DNA of 64,000 nucleotides from Tetrahymena elliotti 4EA. Lineage: Eukaryota; Ciliophora; Oligohymenophorea; Hymenostomatida; Tetrahymenidae. The notes beneath the pieces were generated by a model. That model saw nothing but the letters and a program-made list of their open reading frames with translations, was not told where the DNA came from and did no database searches. Location of the stretch: assembly GCA_000231825.2 (NCBI GenBank), contig JH720307.1:246389-310388 (forward strand), written 5' to 3'. Position numbers and translations under genes: made by a program. Below are positions 53,601 through 64,000 of this stretch, piece after piece. The first letter of the stretch is position 1, and the number at the start of each line of letters is the position of its first letter.

Positions 53601-55274
53601 AAATCTTTCTATCTCCAGGATAAAATTCTATATTATCTAAGCAACCCTCTTCTAATTAGAGTGAAAAATAATCTTATCTTTAGTAGATTCTCCATTGATT
53701 AAAACATCATATTTTATAGGAAAAAATGTTTGGTTGGAGATTTTGATGTAGTCTAGCATTTCTGTTAAAGAAAAATCTGTTAAAAAGTCAGGGAGAGTAA
53801 TTTATTTGTTTTCAAATTTATTTTAGACAATGAAATTATACAAAAGCATATTGTTGAGAAGAGTAGTACTCTAGTTAATGCAAGCTACTAAACTTTCATG
53901 CAAATACGACAGAGGTTCCATCTTTTGAATAACTGGTTACAACATTTAAATGAAGTCTTGCTACTTCTACATTTGCAACTAGCATTTATCTTTGTATAAA
54001 CCATTATACTTATCCCATTCTTCTTCATTAAATATTACACAAGAATTAAAGCAACTATTTCTTATAAAAGTATTTATCTTAAATTAAAATAACTTTTCTT
54101 TAGCAGGTTTCTTCTATACTTAAGTATTCGAGTTTTTACGATTTTTAGGCAGAAATTCTATTTCGTCTTCCTTCTGAATTGCCAAATATTTTTTAAATGA
54201 ACTAAAGTCATAATAGTTTTTGTGTTTTTGCTTTTTTATTTGAGATTTAATGAGCTCAATAATTACATTTTCTAATTTTGCATTTTTATTTTTAGAACTT
54301 GCTTGTAAACTCTTTTTCTTTTACTCTAAGCTTAATTCATCTGTAATTTTATCATATTCATTATCTCTCTCTTTGTTCTTCTATTTAACTTCTTGAATCC
54401 CATTTAAATCAGGGTAAAATTCTTCGCTTTTTGAACTAGTCTACTCTTATAAATACACTGACCTCGTAAATTTCTTAAATTCTCCTTTGTTTTAACTACT
54501 AAAATATCTCTCACAACTTTTGTTTGAAAACCAGATGTCAATGTTATTGAGAGTCTAATTGTATGAAACAAAAAATATATTTTAATTAAGACCGTTTTTA
54601 AGGATATTTGTGAACTGCTTATCGTTGAATTGATGGAGGAAGTTCTATCTCCTCATCTTATGATTATAGTGAATAAAATATAATTCACATATAATGAAAG
54701 CAAAGAATATAATCATAACTATAGAGAATTTAGAAGTTTTTGATCCTTCTTGTACAAGAATGATAATGTAAATAATGATGGTTGTGTAAACTACAGTAAC
54801 TGAAGCTAAAGCAATTCTAATTGTTGATGAAAGAAGGGATAGTATAAAATGAAAACCTACTTATATTGCACTATACTAAATTGTATTCTAAATTAGCCAA
54901 ATTGCCTGATCATCGCAGTTGGCATCTTGTATAAACCTATTATTCTACTTAGTATGCTTTATCATACCTAACATGCTAGTTAATAATATTGCGATATGAG
55001 ATATTAAACAGATGTAATTAAAGAAATCCTTTTTTTTATTCAATCCCAGATAGCAAACTAAGAGCATCAAGTAGCCTATAAGTGATAATATCTAGCTGGA
55101 GTCTATGTTATCATAATCTTAGTTTATTGAAGCCTCCAATATTTCAGGGATAACATAAAATGCAAAGTATCCTAACAATATTTTCCGAAGCTAGCGACAG
55201 TTCTAGTTGGACACTTTTTTTTAATATTATTTCTCTAAATACCGATTCTAAAATTCCAGAGTCAATCGATTCAT
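50682..55274 (-). CDS. Multi-pass membrane protein with degenerate histidine-kinase-like core
   Basis: The start MNRLTLEFQNRYLEKQY (CAT 55272-55274) is the first ATG after an in-frame TGA. About five or six hydrophobic helices follow (LLGYFAFYVIP, SLIGYLMLLVCYLGL, YICLISHIAILLTSMLG, VVYTTIIIYIIILVQ, IVMIIFFAFIICELYFI), ending near 54640. The cytosolic part has a DHp-like helix pair (MEPLSYLHESLVACINQSTT) and an N-box-like stretch, NQKRVAQIIQNFILEIERF (about 53600-53665), where the second catalytic Asn is not seen. A highly acidic EENEEEDEEQD run and about 800 residues of Q/N-rich sequence follow. Near 51040-51090 comes CLNLQVNAKLICALGPTNDI, then NEFSFYLYQD, which resemble the family's GLGLxIxxxLxxxLGP (G2) and GSxFxF strand. 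No response-regulator domain is seen. It ends FAGSNSQF, TGA 50682-50684. Likely a signalling pseudokinase or scaffold. The HK relation is inferred from pattern order. Confidence 0.66.
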
Positions 55275-57121
55275 ATTTTTCAAATACTTTTGCTATAAGT
55301 ATGATCAAATGTCTTTTTAATGCTAATAATTGCTCTTTTATTTTTTGTTTTTATTGTTTGTTTTCAGGAAGTAATGAAATTGTTTTTAATATGTTTGCTA
55401 ACAATTGCTAAATTTTTTGTCAGGTAAAGGAATACTTTTGCTCAATGAGATATACTATGTTCGCTTTACCAAACTAAGAATACGTTAATACAAAAATGGA
55501 GTCTAGCAAGCACTTATGAAATGCGCTAATAAGCTAATATATATTATTTTTATGTTTTATAATAAATTTTGTTTATTTGATTATGTTTTTTCAGTCTTTT
55601 TTTTTGGGAATATAAAATCAACTTAATTTCTTTATTTATTTGTTAATGAATATCACAATAATCAAACTCAAATAATATTCGCCTTTACAAATAACAAGTT
55701 TGTGCTTTTAAAGGTTCAATTTACCCTATAACTTTTTACTTAAAAAAACTTTAAGGTGTTTACAATACAGTGACATTCTTTCATAAAGATATCTTACTCT
55801 TTTCAGGTATGATAGTAAATTAATGGAATAAAAATCTATTTTCACCTCAAATAAGTATTTTTTAATATATGGCTCAACTGTAAGAAAATAAAATTTTAGC
55901 ATCCTGTTAATAATAATGTAAGATATTCTTTTAAATTAAAAACCAATTTTCTAAATTTCAAAAAAGGTGGTGGTAAGTAAAATATGTTTTTTAATTAGAA
56001 CTAGTAAAACTAGAAAAATAAATGATTTGATATTAATCCAATTCTACGAAGCTTGTTAAAGTATATTTAATAATGCATGCTAATTACCTCTAATGAGGAA
56101 ACAGATACAAATTATCTTTTATAATAAAATTGTCAGACATTCTTCAATACAAAATATGAATAAATTCATTTTCTTGTAAATTAAGATCATTTAATTTTCA
56201 TTATGTTAATAATTAAAATTGTGCAAGTCTAAAATCTACATTTTAATTTTAATTGTCTGAAATTTATTTAATTACTTTTTATTTAATTCAAAGTCAAAAT
56301 TAACAAAGAGCAAATGATTTATATAGAGTTTAAGAATAAATAATAAAAAACTAAACAATCCTTTTTTTTAAAAGAAATTAAAGTCCACGCACTTTTTAAT
56401 TTACACAAATTTTCACTTCTCAAAATATATCAGCAAATTTACATTTTTTATTTGAGGAGATGTAACAAATAAATGAATAAAGTTTTAAAGCACAATAAGG
56501 TTTATATTAATTTGGCTTCCTCCATATCCTAATTCTTCTACTTATTTCAAACTCTTTTCAAATAAATCAGTATTCCCTAAAAAAATAAAATTAATTAGAT
56601 CAGCTAAGAAAAATTTTATTCCTATAAAAATAAATTTAAATATAGAACTAATCATGCTAAAGATAAATTCAAGAAATTTTTATCTTCATACTAATTAAAA
56701 ATTCTTATTTATTAATAAATATTAAATAAATATTACAAATTATGAAAGAAATAATAAAATTGATATCAGATTTTTTTTTAGATTGATTAAGCAGCAGCAA
56801 ATTTAAAAAGAAACATATTTTTATTAGTAGATTGGAATATTTTAATCTTATCTAAATTATGCTTTGAATTTTGATATTATATTAATTAAGAATAATTTGA
56901 GAAAGAAAAAATATTTTTCTGATCTTAAAAAGAAAAAAAAAATACAAAACAAAATAATTTTAATTTAATGATTAAATTTTATTTAATTTTTTTTTATTAA
57001 GTAAACCTTTAACCAAATAGATACTAAAATAAATACTGGAAGCAAAGCATATTAGATTTATTAAAGTATCAGAAATCATATGCTAAGAGAGTTTTCAAAT
57101 AAAATTTTTAGTTTTTTTTAG
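55275..57121. other. Divergent intergenic region or unresolved 5' exons
   Basis: About 1.85 kb between divergent genes. A second frame on the minus strand (about 55170-55430) is open next to the start of the pseudo-histidine-kinase but lacks an ATG and overlaps its coding frame. On the + strand, stretches around 56,770-56,970 (KQQQIQKETYFYQQIGIFQS) and 57,005-57,121 are open and coding-like. They may be 5' exons of the LRR-like gene, but I could not connect them. Confidence 0.4.
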
Positions 57122-59004
57122 ATGAAAACATATTAAGTATGCTTAAATGATTCTTGCAAAAATAATTTAATTTTATAAAGTAACGGTAATCAAATCTAAG
57201 AATGTATAGATAGCTAGCATAAATTTGTAAAGTCAGAAGATCTTATAAAAAATGCATAGTCTTCCATCAAAATTTTTTAAGAAGCTCTTGATTTATTGAA
57301 AGAATGCTACATTTTTAATTAATAGCCAGGATTATCAAACAAATTCATTTAAATGATTACAGATAGAATCTAGCAAGAGTTAGAATAATCAATCAAATAT
57401 GTAAATAAATTGCTTTATATCTAATATCTTATTTTGTTGTCATTAAATATTCAGATTTTTAAGAATTAGTTTGTAATTATCGTTTTTTATTTATTTTTAC
57501 AGTCTCACTAATCTATCATATGTCTCTAAAATGGATTCATAGACAAGCAATTTTTGACTTAATTACTTTACATTGATTTGGATGATTAAGTAACAAACAT
57601 ATAATAAGAGAGAATGAAAATGCTTGTTACTCTACTTTAGCAAATAAATGCTAGAAAAATGAGCAGACAAAATATTTTTAAATGTGAAGATCTTATTGAA
57701 TAAGTAGACTAGAAACATATCTAAATTATTTCTATGTATATTCAATTTAAAGCTTACAGTTTAAATAAATATTTTATTGCTTAAAAGAGATATTTTAGCT
57801 CCAGATTTCAGTTTTTTAAATAAAATGACTGTATATGCATTTTTGCCCTCTATTCAAACTCTTTATCTCTCTATTATGTAAGTACTTAATTTGATAGAAT
57901 TTTAATTAAATTCATTTAAATTCTATAAAAGTCATCAGTAATTAACTGAGTAAGAGAATGATGCTCTCTGCCATTTTCTAGCTATTCAGACTTCACTAAA
58001 CAGGTTTCGTTTAAAATTAATGGTTAGTCTGAACAATTATGATTAGTTTAAAAATATTATATAGTCTCTAGTAATTAATAGAAGCATAAAATATTTAACA
58101 TTAGACCAAAGGTAATTTTTAAGATATTCAACTCAAAAGAAAATAATTATAATATTTAAAATTACTAGTCCTGGGTTCCTTCCTTCAAAATTATTTTATC
58201 ATTTAGCACATCTAATAAAATAAAATTAAAATATTTAAGAATTAAAATTATTATTCGAGTTTACAAAATTCTAGTTTTAAGATATTTGGAAATATAGTTT
58301 AGTAGATATTATATAAGAATTAGTTCATACAAAATCAATCAACTACTTTTATGGATATTTCAATAGGTAATTTTTTTTGAATAAATTTATCTATTTTAAG
58401 CTTATTTTTATTTATTAGTGTAATTTAAAATTACAATTTATCACATCATATTGCACAAATGCTAGCTAAAAATAAAATAATTTAGGAGTTTTGTTTGGAA
58501 ACAACGTAATATAAAAAATTCAATTTTTAAGTTAGTAACTTAGCATATCTTTTTTTTTAAATAGCTCCATAAAACATAATTTAACCTTAATCTCCCAAGG
58601 CCTTAAATTAAATGAAGGGCTTTAGTATTTTAATTTAACAGGAAAGGAAGACTATGAAATGTACAAAAAAACTAAAATAAAATATTAATAATTCTTCATT
58701 TTTATAAATTAGAGATGAAATGGTGGTCTTGTGTATGGCAGCTGAAGATAGAATGCAAAATTCCACGCTAAGGCGCTTTAACTCCTATAAGTATATTTAT
58801 ATGTTTATCACATAAATAATATTATTAATAATATAATAAAGCTATGTCATACCCTATGAGTACAAATAAAAGTTTAAAGTATTAACTGAATATTAAAATC
58901 TTAGATACTAAGCTCTTTTTTACATATCAGCATATCAAAAACATTTTGCTCCTTATATAATTTATAATCCTTATATTCAGTATATTGATCTATTTGTGGA
59001 TTGA
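57122..59004 (+). CDS. Putative leucine-rich-repeat-like protein (gene model uncertain)
   Basis: Several coding-like exons run in one direction. Exon 1 from ATG 57122 (MKTYQVCLNDSCKNN) has two Cys-containing patches (VCLNDSC, QECIDSQHKF) and a helical part, SSIKIFQEALDLLKECYIF. The next exon (about 57505-57880) gives ICLQNGFIDKQFLTQLLYID and ERMKMLVTLLQQINARKMS. Later exons show the spacing of leucine-rich repeats: LVINRSIKYLTLDQ (about 58075), DIIQELVHTKSINYF (about 58310), LTLISQGLKLNEGLQYFNLT (about 58590). The last exon (about 58845) ends YNPYIQYIDLFVD with TGA 59002-59004. ATG 57080 in the same frame is an alternative start, and the exon may instead begin after an acceptor (TTTTTTTTAG) directly before 57122, which would make the true start lie upstream. 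Exon junctions are not firmly placed and decay to a pseudogene cannot be ruled out. Confidence 0.48.
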
Positions 59005-59648
59005 AAATTTTATTTAAGACAATCTTAATCAAAAACTATTATTTATTTGTCAATTTTATTCTATTTATGCTAAATTAATTTTCAATCAATTCATAATAGA
59101 AGATATTCATTCAAGTATATTTATTCTTTTTAAATATTTTTTTTTAGATTTCAAAAAAATAATATTTTAAGCTATTTTGAATTGATTTTGAACAGTTTTT
59201 ATCTATTACTTTTTTCCATATTAAAGAAATATCCTAAAAAATTAAAAACTGTCCTTTAGTTAAATAAAATATATTTCTTTTTACTCTAAAATTAAGAATT
59301 ACTAATAAAATACAAAATTTATTTTGATATTTTTTACCTGAATGTTCAAATAATAGTTGTGTTTTTTTTCTTTCCAATATCTTTAATTTTAATTTATAGA
59401 GATAAATAGATACTTTTATTTCGATTTAGTAACTCGTCAAAAATTCATAAGAACAGATTAAGAAAAATAACCATAAATCAATAAAAAATATAAATAAGTA
59501 ATTATTTATTACCAATCAATTTATTTTTTAATTGATATAAAAATTTTGTTTGCTTTTTAATTATTTTTTACCTTTTCTAATTTTCGATATTGATAACATT
59601 TTTACAAAATTTTAGCAAAAGTACTATTTGTTAGTTATTGATAAGTTT
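59005..59648. other. Intergenic, no gene seen
   Basis: About 640 nt AT-rich spacer between two + strand genes. The frame before ATG 59649 is open for at least 20 nt, back towards an acceptor-like AAAATTTTAG near 59615. A 5' exon of the CNB gene could therefore lie in this spacer. Confidence 0.5.
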
Positions 59649-62600
59649 ATGGAAGACACACCTAAATGGTTAAATGTAGAATTATTTGAATTTTTATTAT
59701 CAATGCTTTTTTTACTTAGAGTATTGTTAATACTTTTTTTATCTTTCTAATAGAAAGGTATCCAAATTATGGAGAAATAAAGTGCATCAAGAACTCCAGA
59801 TGAACTTGAGTTTTTAAGTGATTAATTAGGGGATTTGTAATTTTTCTAAGAATATGTTTAGGATGATATGGTTGATTTGTTAAAAAGGTGTGTAAGGTAT
59901 GTCAAATACTAATTTTGTAAAAAAGGAGAAGTTATATTTCGCATAGGTAGTTTATTAGTAATTGTTGTTGTTTATTTTTTAAGTATTATTTATGGTTTAA
60001 AAGATTCAGAAGCAGATAAATTTTACATTATAATTAGTGGATTAGTAGGGGTATTTACTAGACCTTTAGATAGCCATTAAAACAAAAAGCATAAAAAAAA
60101 GAAAGTATTTGAGGATCAAATAAATAGATAAAAAGATCCTTTAAATACTGATTAACATAATAATTAATCAGTTTAATCTATAAACTAAATGTCATAAATA
60201 GAATTATAAAACGTTTCAAATGTGAAAATCGAAAATTCTAAATAAAGAATGAGTATTGCTTCTTTTTGTGAAGATAATCTTGATGATAAATATAGAAGTA
60301 TGAAAAGTATTTCATAGTACTCTTCTATGAAAAGTATAAATAATTTGTAAATATAATAAAGATCTTTGTCTCCTATGAAAAATAATTCTTCTTAAATTAG
60401 TATTCCTCCATAAAATGTTCAAAATAGATAAAAGGCATAAAATACTATAACATCTGCATCTAGATCTCTTACAATAGAGGCTAAAGAAAAAAAATAAAAA
60501 TCAATTAGTATTTAAAAATAAGATGAGGGATTCTTTCTAACTTAAGATTAAGGATAAAGAAATATAATATAAAATGTATCTTAAGAGGAATTGTAAGTAA
60601 AGAATGAAGGAAATTAATTTAGAAAGCAATCTAAAAAGAATCAAGAATAAACTAAAAATGAGTAAGATATTATTCATAAAAAGAGCATATATTCTTATGG
60701 AGAATAGCTTATTAAAGTAAATAAATCTTCAAACAAAGTAAATGCTTTAAATATTCATTCAAAAACTTTTATAAGGCTAAAAACATGGAATCTGGAACTG
60801 CTTTTGGTGAACTAGCTCTTGTTTATAATAAAGAAAGAGCAGCTACAATAATATGTTTAAAAGACACTCACCTTGCTTATATAGAAAAGGAGCATTTTAT
60901 TTAAATATTTAGTTAAAAAGAAGAAAGAAGAATAAAACTGTAGGCTGAATATATAGGAAAGTTACCTTTGTTTTCTAATTTTTCTTTTTAATTTTTGAGA
61001 GACCTTTATTATAATACAATTTCTCACAAATGCAAAAATGGAGAAATTATTTTTTCAGAAGGTTCCTCACCTGAAAATGTATATATTGTTAAGAAAGGAG
61101 AATTTACAGTATAATTTTAATTTTTTTTAAATGGAAAAAAATGAAACTTTAAAATATAAAAAAAGATCTTTAAAAAATTTGAAGTTTAAAGCTAGGCTTC
61201 TGATTCTATATAGGTAGGCAAAAACGAACAATTAGAAGTTAAATCTGTGAATCCGCTATTTCAGAAAAAGATAATAAAGAAAAAAGAGATAAAAGTAAAA
61301 TATTTCAACATTTTTAGGTCTTTATTTAAATTATGATGAACATTTTATTTTGTAAGAAATTTTCTTCAGCATTTGATAAATAAATTTGAAAAATAAGATT
61401 ATGAGTATAGGAGAGTATGAAGTCATAGGAGACAGTGATCTAGTTTAATCAAAAAATCGTGAGTATTCTTTGAAATGTACTTCTTTAGAAGGAGAGTTGC
61501 TTGTGATAAAAAGAGAATATTTTGAAGAGAAAATTTTTAAATATTAAGATACATTTAATGAGATATTGAAGAGATGTAATAACTAAAACAGTCTTTTGAG
61601 TTAGAGAATAGAAAATATTTAAAACTAGGTTGATTTGCTTTCAAAACAGTAAACAAATAAAATCTTCAATAAAAAAGAGAGAAGTTTTACAAATCTCATA
61701 ACTGATAAGTAAGGAATAGACAGAAAACTTCCTGATTCTCCTACATAAGAAAGAAAAAGATAATTTGAATACCACAAGAAAACTATGATTCATTCTAATA
61801 TTTAAAATTGTACAGATGATATTATATTGCTACCCAAAATTCATTAAAGCACTTATCATTAAGAAAATTCTCAAATTTACCCAAAAAGTACCACTAACCA
61901 CAGTGTTTGCTATTCACCAGAGAAGAAATATTTTTAGAGTTCACAAAGCAATCAGGATAATACAACTAATAATCCCTTGTTATCTCAGAGTAATAAAAAT
62001 AAATAAGATTCTAAAAACCTGTTAGTAAATAGTCAATTCAGTAATAACAGCAACAAAATTAAATCTAAAAAAAATACTATTAGTGATGACATCAAGAGAT
62101 AAGAAATTATTTATTAAAAGGTAATTTTTTTAAACCATCATTTTCTATTGAATTATTAAATTAATACACTTAAAATTTGAAATATAAATTATGATTTATT
62201 TACCAACAAATAGGGTACTATTAATGATGGTTCTATAAAAGGCATGTATTAAAATGAATATTAAACCTAAGATCTTAATAAGTATTATGAACCCTAAGAA
62301 TATTAAAAAATGAACTAACAAAAGAGCAGAGACATTCGACTTATTAAAAATAAAAGAAGCTTACAAGTATCACTAGAGCAAGAATAACATAATTAGAGTC
62401 CTGATATCTATAGAAAAATTATTACTCCAAATAGTATAAAAACCCTTGATAGTTCAATAGGAAATTAATCTAAGGAGAATAAAATATATAGTCTAATCGA
62501 TAACTCTAATAACTAAAAATTTGATCAACCCATATTAATTGATGGTTTTAATCAATCTTCTAAAAGAAAAATATTTGATAGAGAAAATACAAAATCTGTA

Positions 62601-64000
62601 TAGGGTAAATAAGTAACCTCACATTTCAGATCTATCTCTTAGTAAGAAGTATCAAGTTAAGTTAATGAAATAGAAGATATGCTTCCTCAAAGCTTTTTTT
62701 AAAATCAAAACAAAATCATATCTAAAGGATAAAATGGCTACAAAAATTAGGAAGCCACCTAAGAAAATTAGAAAACAAGAAATCACAAAAAATAATTGCT
62801 CATACCTCAACTTAATCTGTAAGAGTAATCTTATAAGCAAAAAGGAGCTATACAGAATTCAAAAAATAATAAAAATTCAAAAAACGGAAATCATACAGAG
62901 AGAATATCGAGCATAAAGGAAGAGGAAGAAAAAGTTTTTATGGACTCTACGTATGGATATTTTTTGAAAAAAGAGCAAGCTGCATAATAAGTACTTTCAG
63001 AGAGGTATAATCATAAACCTGTATTAATTGAAATAAAGTAAACTGAATCTAATAAAATCGAATAAAACAAAAAGAAGATTGAGAAATATCATCAGTAACC
63101 AATGTCATAATAAGAAAAAATTTTACAGACTCTCATATTTTCTAATAAAAAGATAAAGAAGCATCTATTTTCTAAAATATTGGGGGATGAATATCCCAAT
63201 TTGTAGAACTTTGATTCATAGCATTCGGATTAAATCAAGGGAACTACCTAAAATAATAGATAAGATAAATATACATAAAATTCTAATTATATTGGAAGTG
63301 ATATAAGTAGTTTAAATGGTATTTTGACTTCTGATTATGGTATGCAAAGAAGTAAAGATGCAGCGTAGTGCAATTATTACTACCTAAATAATGGATTCGA
63401 TTTATTCCAAAAGGAATCTATCACTAATGTCAATAGTGCAATAAGTTAAAATAATCAAGCATAACTCAATATTGAGTCAGTAAAAATAATCTCTGGTCAT
63501 CATGAGAATTAATTAAATAACTAGTAATTTTAACAGCCAACTTTGAAAATCAAAGATTTAAGCTAATAGTAATAGTAAAATATGTAAATTTCTGACAGTC
63601 TAACATCTAAATTTGATTAGATTAGAGATCTTGAAAATATATCTAGTTAGACCTAAAAAGGAAAATATTTGCAAAGTACTCATAACCATAATATTCGCGA
63701 TAACAAAGAATGTTTTCCTGAAAAAATAAAAAGATTGGGAGAATCAGAAAAGTATGAAATAAAAAATTATTATTCTGTGTTGAAGAATAACATAAACATT
63801 TATCCTGAAATAGTGAATTTTAATTTAGAATCTGAAAGTAAATATATATTTGAATAATATTAATTTCTTGACTCAATTCGCGACTCATAAAAATACAAAA
63901 TAGGCTCTGCATCTGTATAGAATAGATTCTTTAAAAAAACAATGAAAAAAATGCAAGAGACTAGACGGAAAATAAATAAATTAAATCAGTCAGATATGAA
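59649..64000 (+). CDS. Protein with two cyclic-nucleotide-binding domains (3' end outside window)
   Basis: From ATG 59649 (MEDTPKWLNVELFEFLLSML) the protein reaches a first CNB domain: CKKGEVIFRI, then after an intron EADKFYIIISGLVGVFTRP (about 60030). About 220 residues rich in Ser, Gln, Asn and Lys interrupt it (60072-60716). A 59-nt intron (60717-60775) then leads to MESGTAFGELALVYNKERAA, a full phosphate-binding cassette with FGELA and Arg as in cAMP/cGMP-binding PKA/PKG-type domains. The second CNB follows: LPLFSNFSFQFLRDLYY, NGEIIFSEGSSPENVYIVKK, then after an intron SIGEYEVIGDSDLVQSKNRE, where FGE is replaced and binding may be lost. From about 61560 on the chain is a long S/N/Q/K-rich tail, still open at 64000 (KINKLNQSDM). 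No kinase domain lies within the window. It could be a cyclic-nucleotide sensor or scaffold. Confidence 0.86.

Noticed and set aside
55170..55430. Second minus-strand frame overlapping the start of the pseudo-histidine-kinase gene (QLLANILKTISLLPENKQQK)
   Set aside because: It lacks an ATG after its upstream TGA and runs into TGA just as the transmembrane frame continues; treated as a shadow or 5' UTR.
1..64000. tRNA, rRNA, snRNA, CRISPR, transposase, telomere (CCCCAA/TTGGGG arrays)
   Set aside because: Read through for T-loop motifs, spliceosomal RNA signatures, tandem spacers and G4T2 arrays; only isolated chance matches (for example TTGGGG at 9313) were found.
35295..64000. Idea of a co-regulated signalling cluster (K+ channel, pseudo-histidine-kinase, double-CNB protein)
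   Set aside because: The genes lie on different strands, are separated by unrelated genes and long spacers, and share no visible regulatory motif; ciliate genomes are rich in all these families.

Overview
The window reads as nuclear DNA of a Tetrahymena-like oligohymenophorean ciliate. It is very A+T-rich, and long protein reading frames appear only when TAA and TAG are read as glutamine and TGA is the sole stop. The best internal proof is a TAA codon (complement of 22877-22879) at the conserved Gln of the FGQxECLKL motif of gamma-adaptin. Genes are intron-rich, with short AT-rich GT..AG introns and a few of about 500-600 nt. Standard-code ORFs therefore show only fragments of the real genes. 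All CDS entries below are spans that include introns; exon boundaries were worked out by eye and most are approximate.

Layout. (1) 1-9348 (+): 3' part of a giant membrane protein with a propeller-like N-terminal region, Gly-Gly-rich beta-helix (Pmp-like) repeats, a Cys-rich stalk and a multi-pass C-terminus. (2) 10217-11932 (+): a myeloid leukemia factor (MLF) family protein. (3) 14642-15235 (-): an intronless 197-aa protein with an MGC acylation motif. (4) 18223-23261 (-): gamma-adaptin of the AP-1 clathrin adaptor, complete with hinge and ear. (5) 25549-25818 (+): an unrecognised 89-aa protein. (6) 27320-30037 (+): a calpain-type cysteine protease with its Cys/His/Asn residues. (7) 31520-34220 (+): an unrecognised charged, Q/N-rich coiled-coil protein. 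(8) 35295-40076 (+): a TIGYGD potassium channel with a degenerate cyclic-nucleotide-binding region. (9) 40423-41263 (-): a Vti1-like Qb-SNARE. (10) 42114-49753 (-): a very large Q/N-rich protein of unknown function. (11) 50682-55274 (-): a multi-pass membrane protein with a degenerate histidine-kinase core split by a very long Q/N-rich insertion. (12) 57122-59004 (+): a leucine-rich-repeat-like protein, model uncertain. (13) 59649 to the window end (+): a protein with two cyclic-nucleotide-binding domains, the first interrupted by about 220 residues of low-complexity sequence.

How the genes relate. They are independent eukaryotic genes, not operons. AP-1 gamma and the Vti1-like SNARE both belong to Golgi/endosome trafficking. 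The K+ channel, the pseudo-histidine kinase and the double-CNB protein are all membrane or second-messenger signalling proteins. No sequence shows that they act together.

Intergenic stretches are long (up to about 3 kb), AT-rich and largely featureless. No tRNA, rRNA, snRNA, CRISPR array, transposase or telomere repeat was recognised. The most unusual features are signalling domains (HATPase-like and CNB) split by long Q/N-rich insertions.
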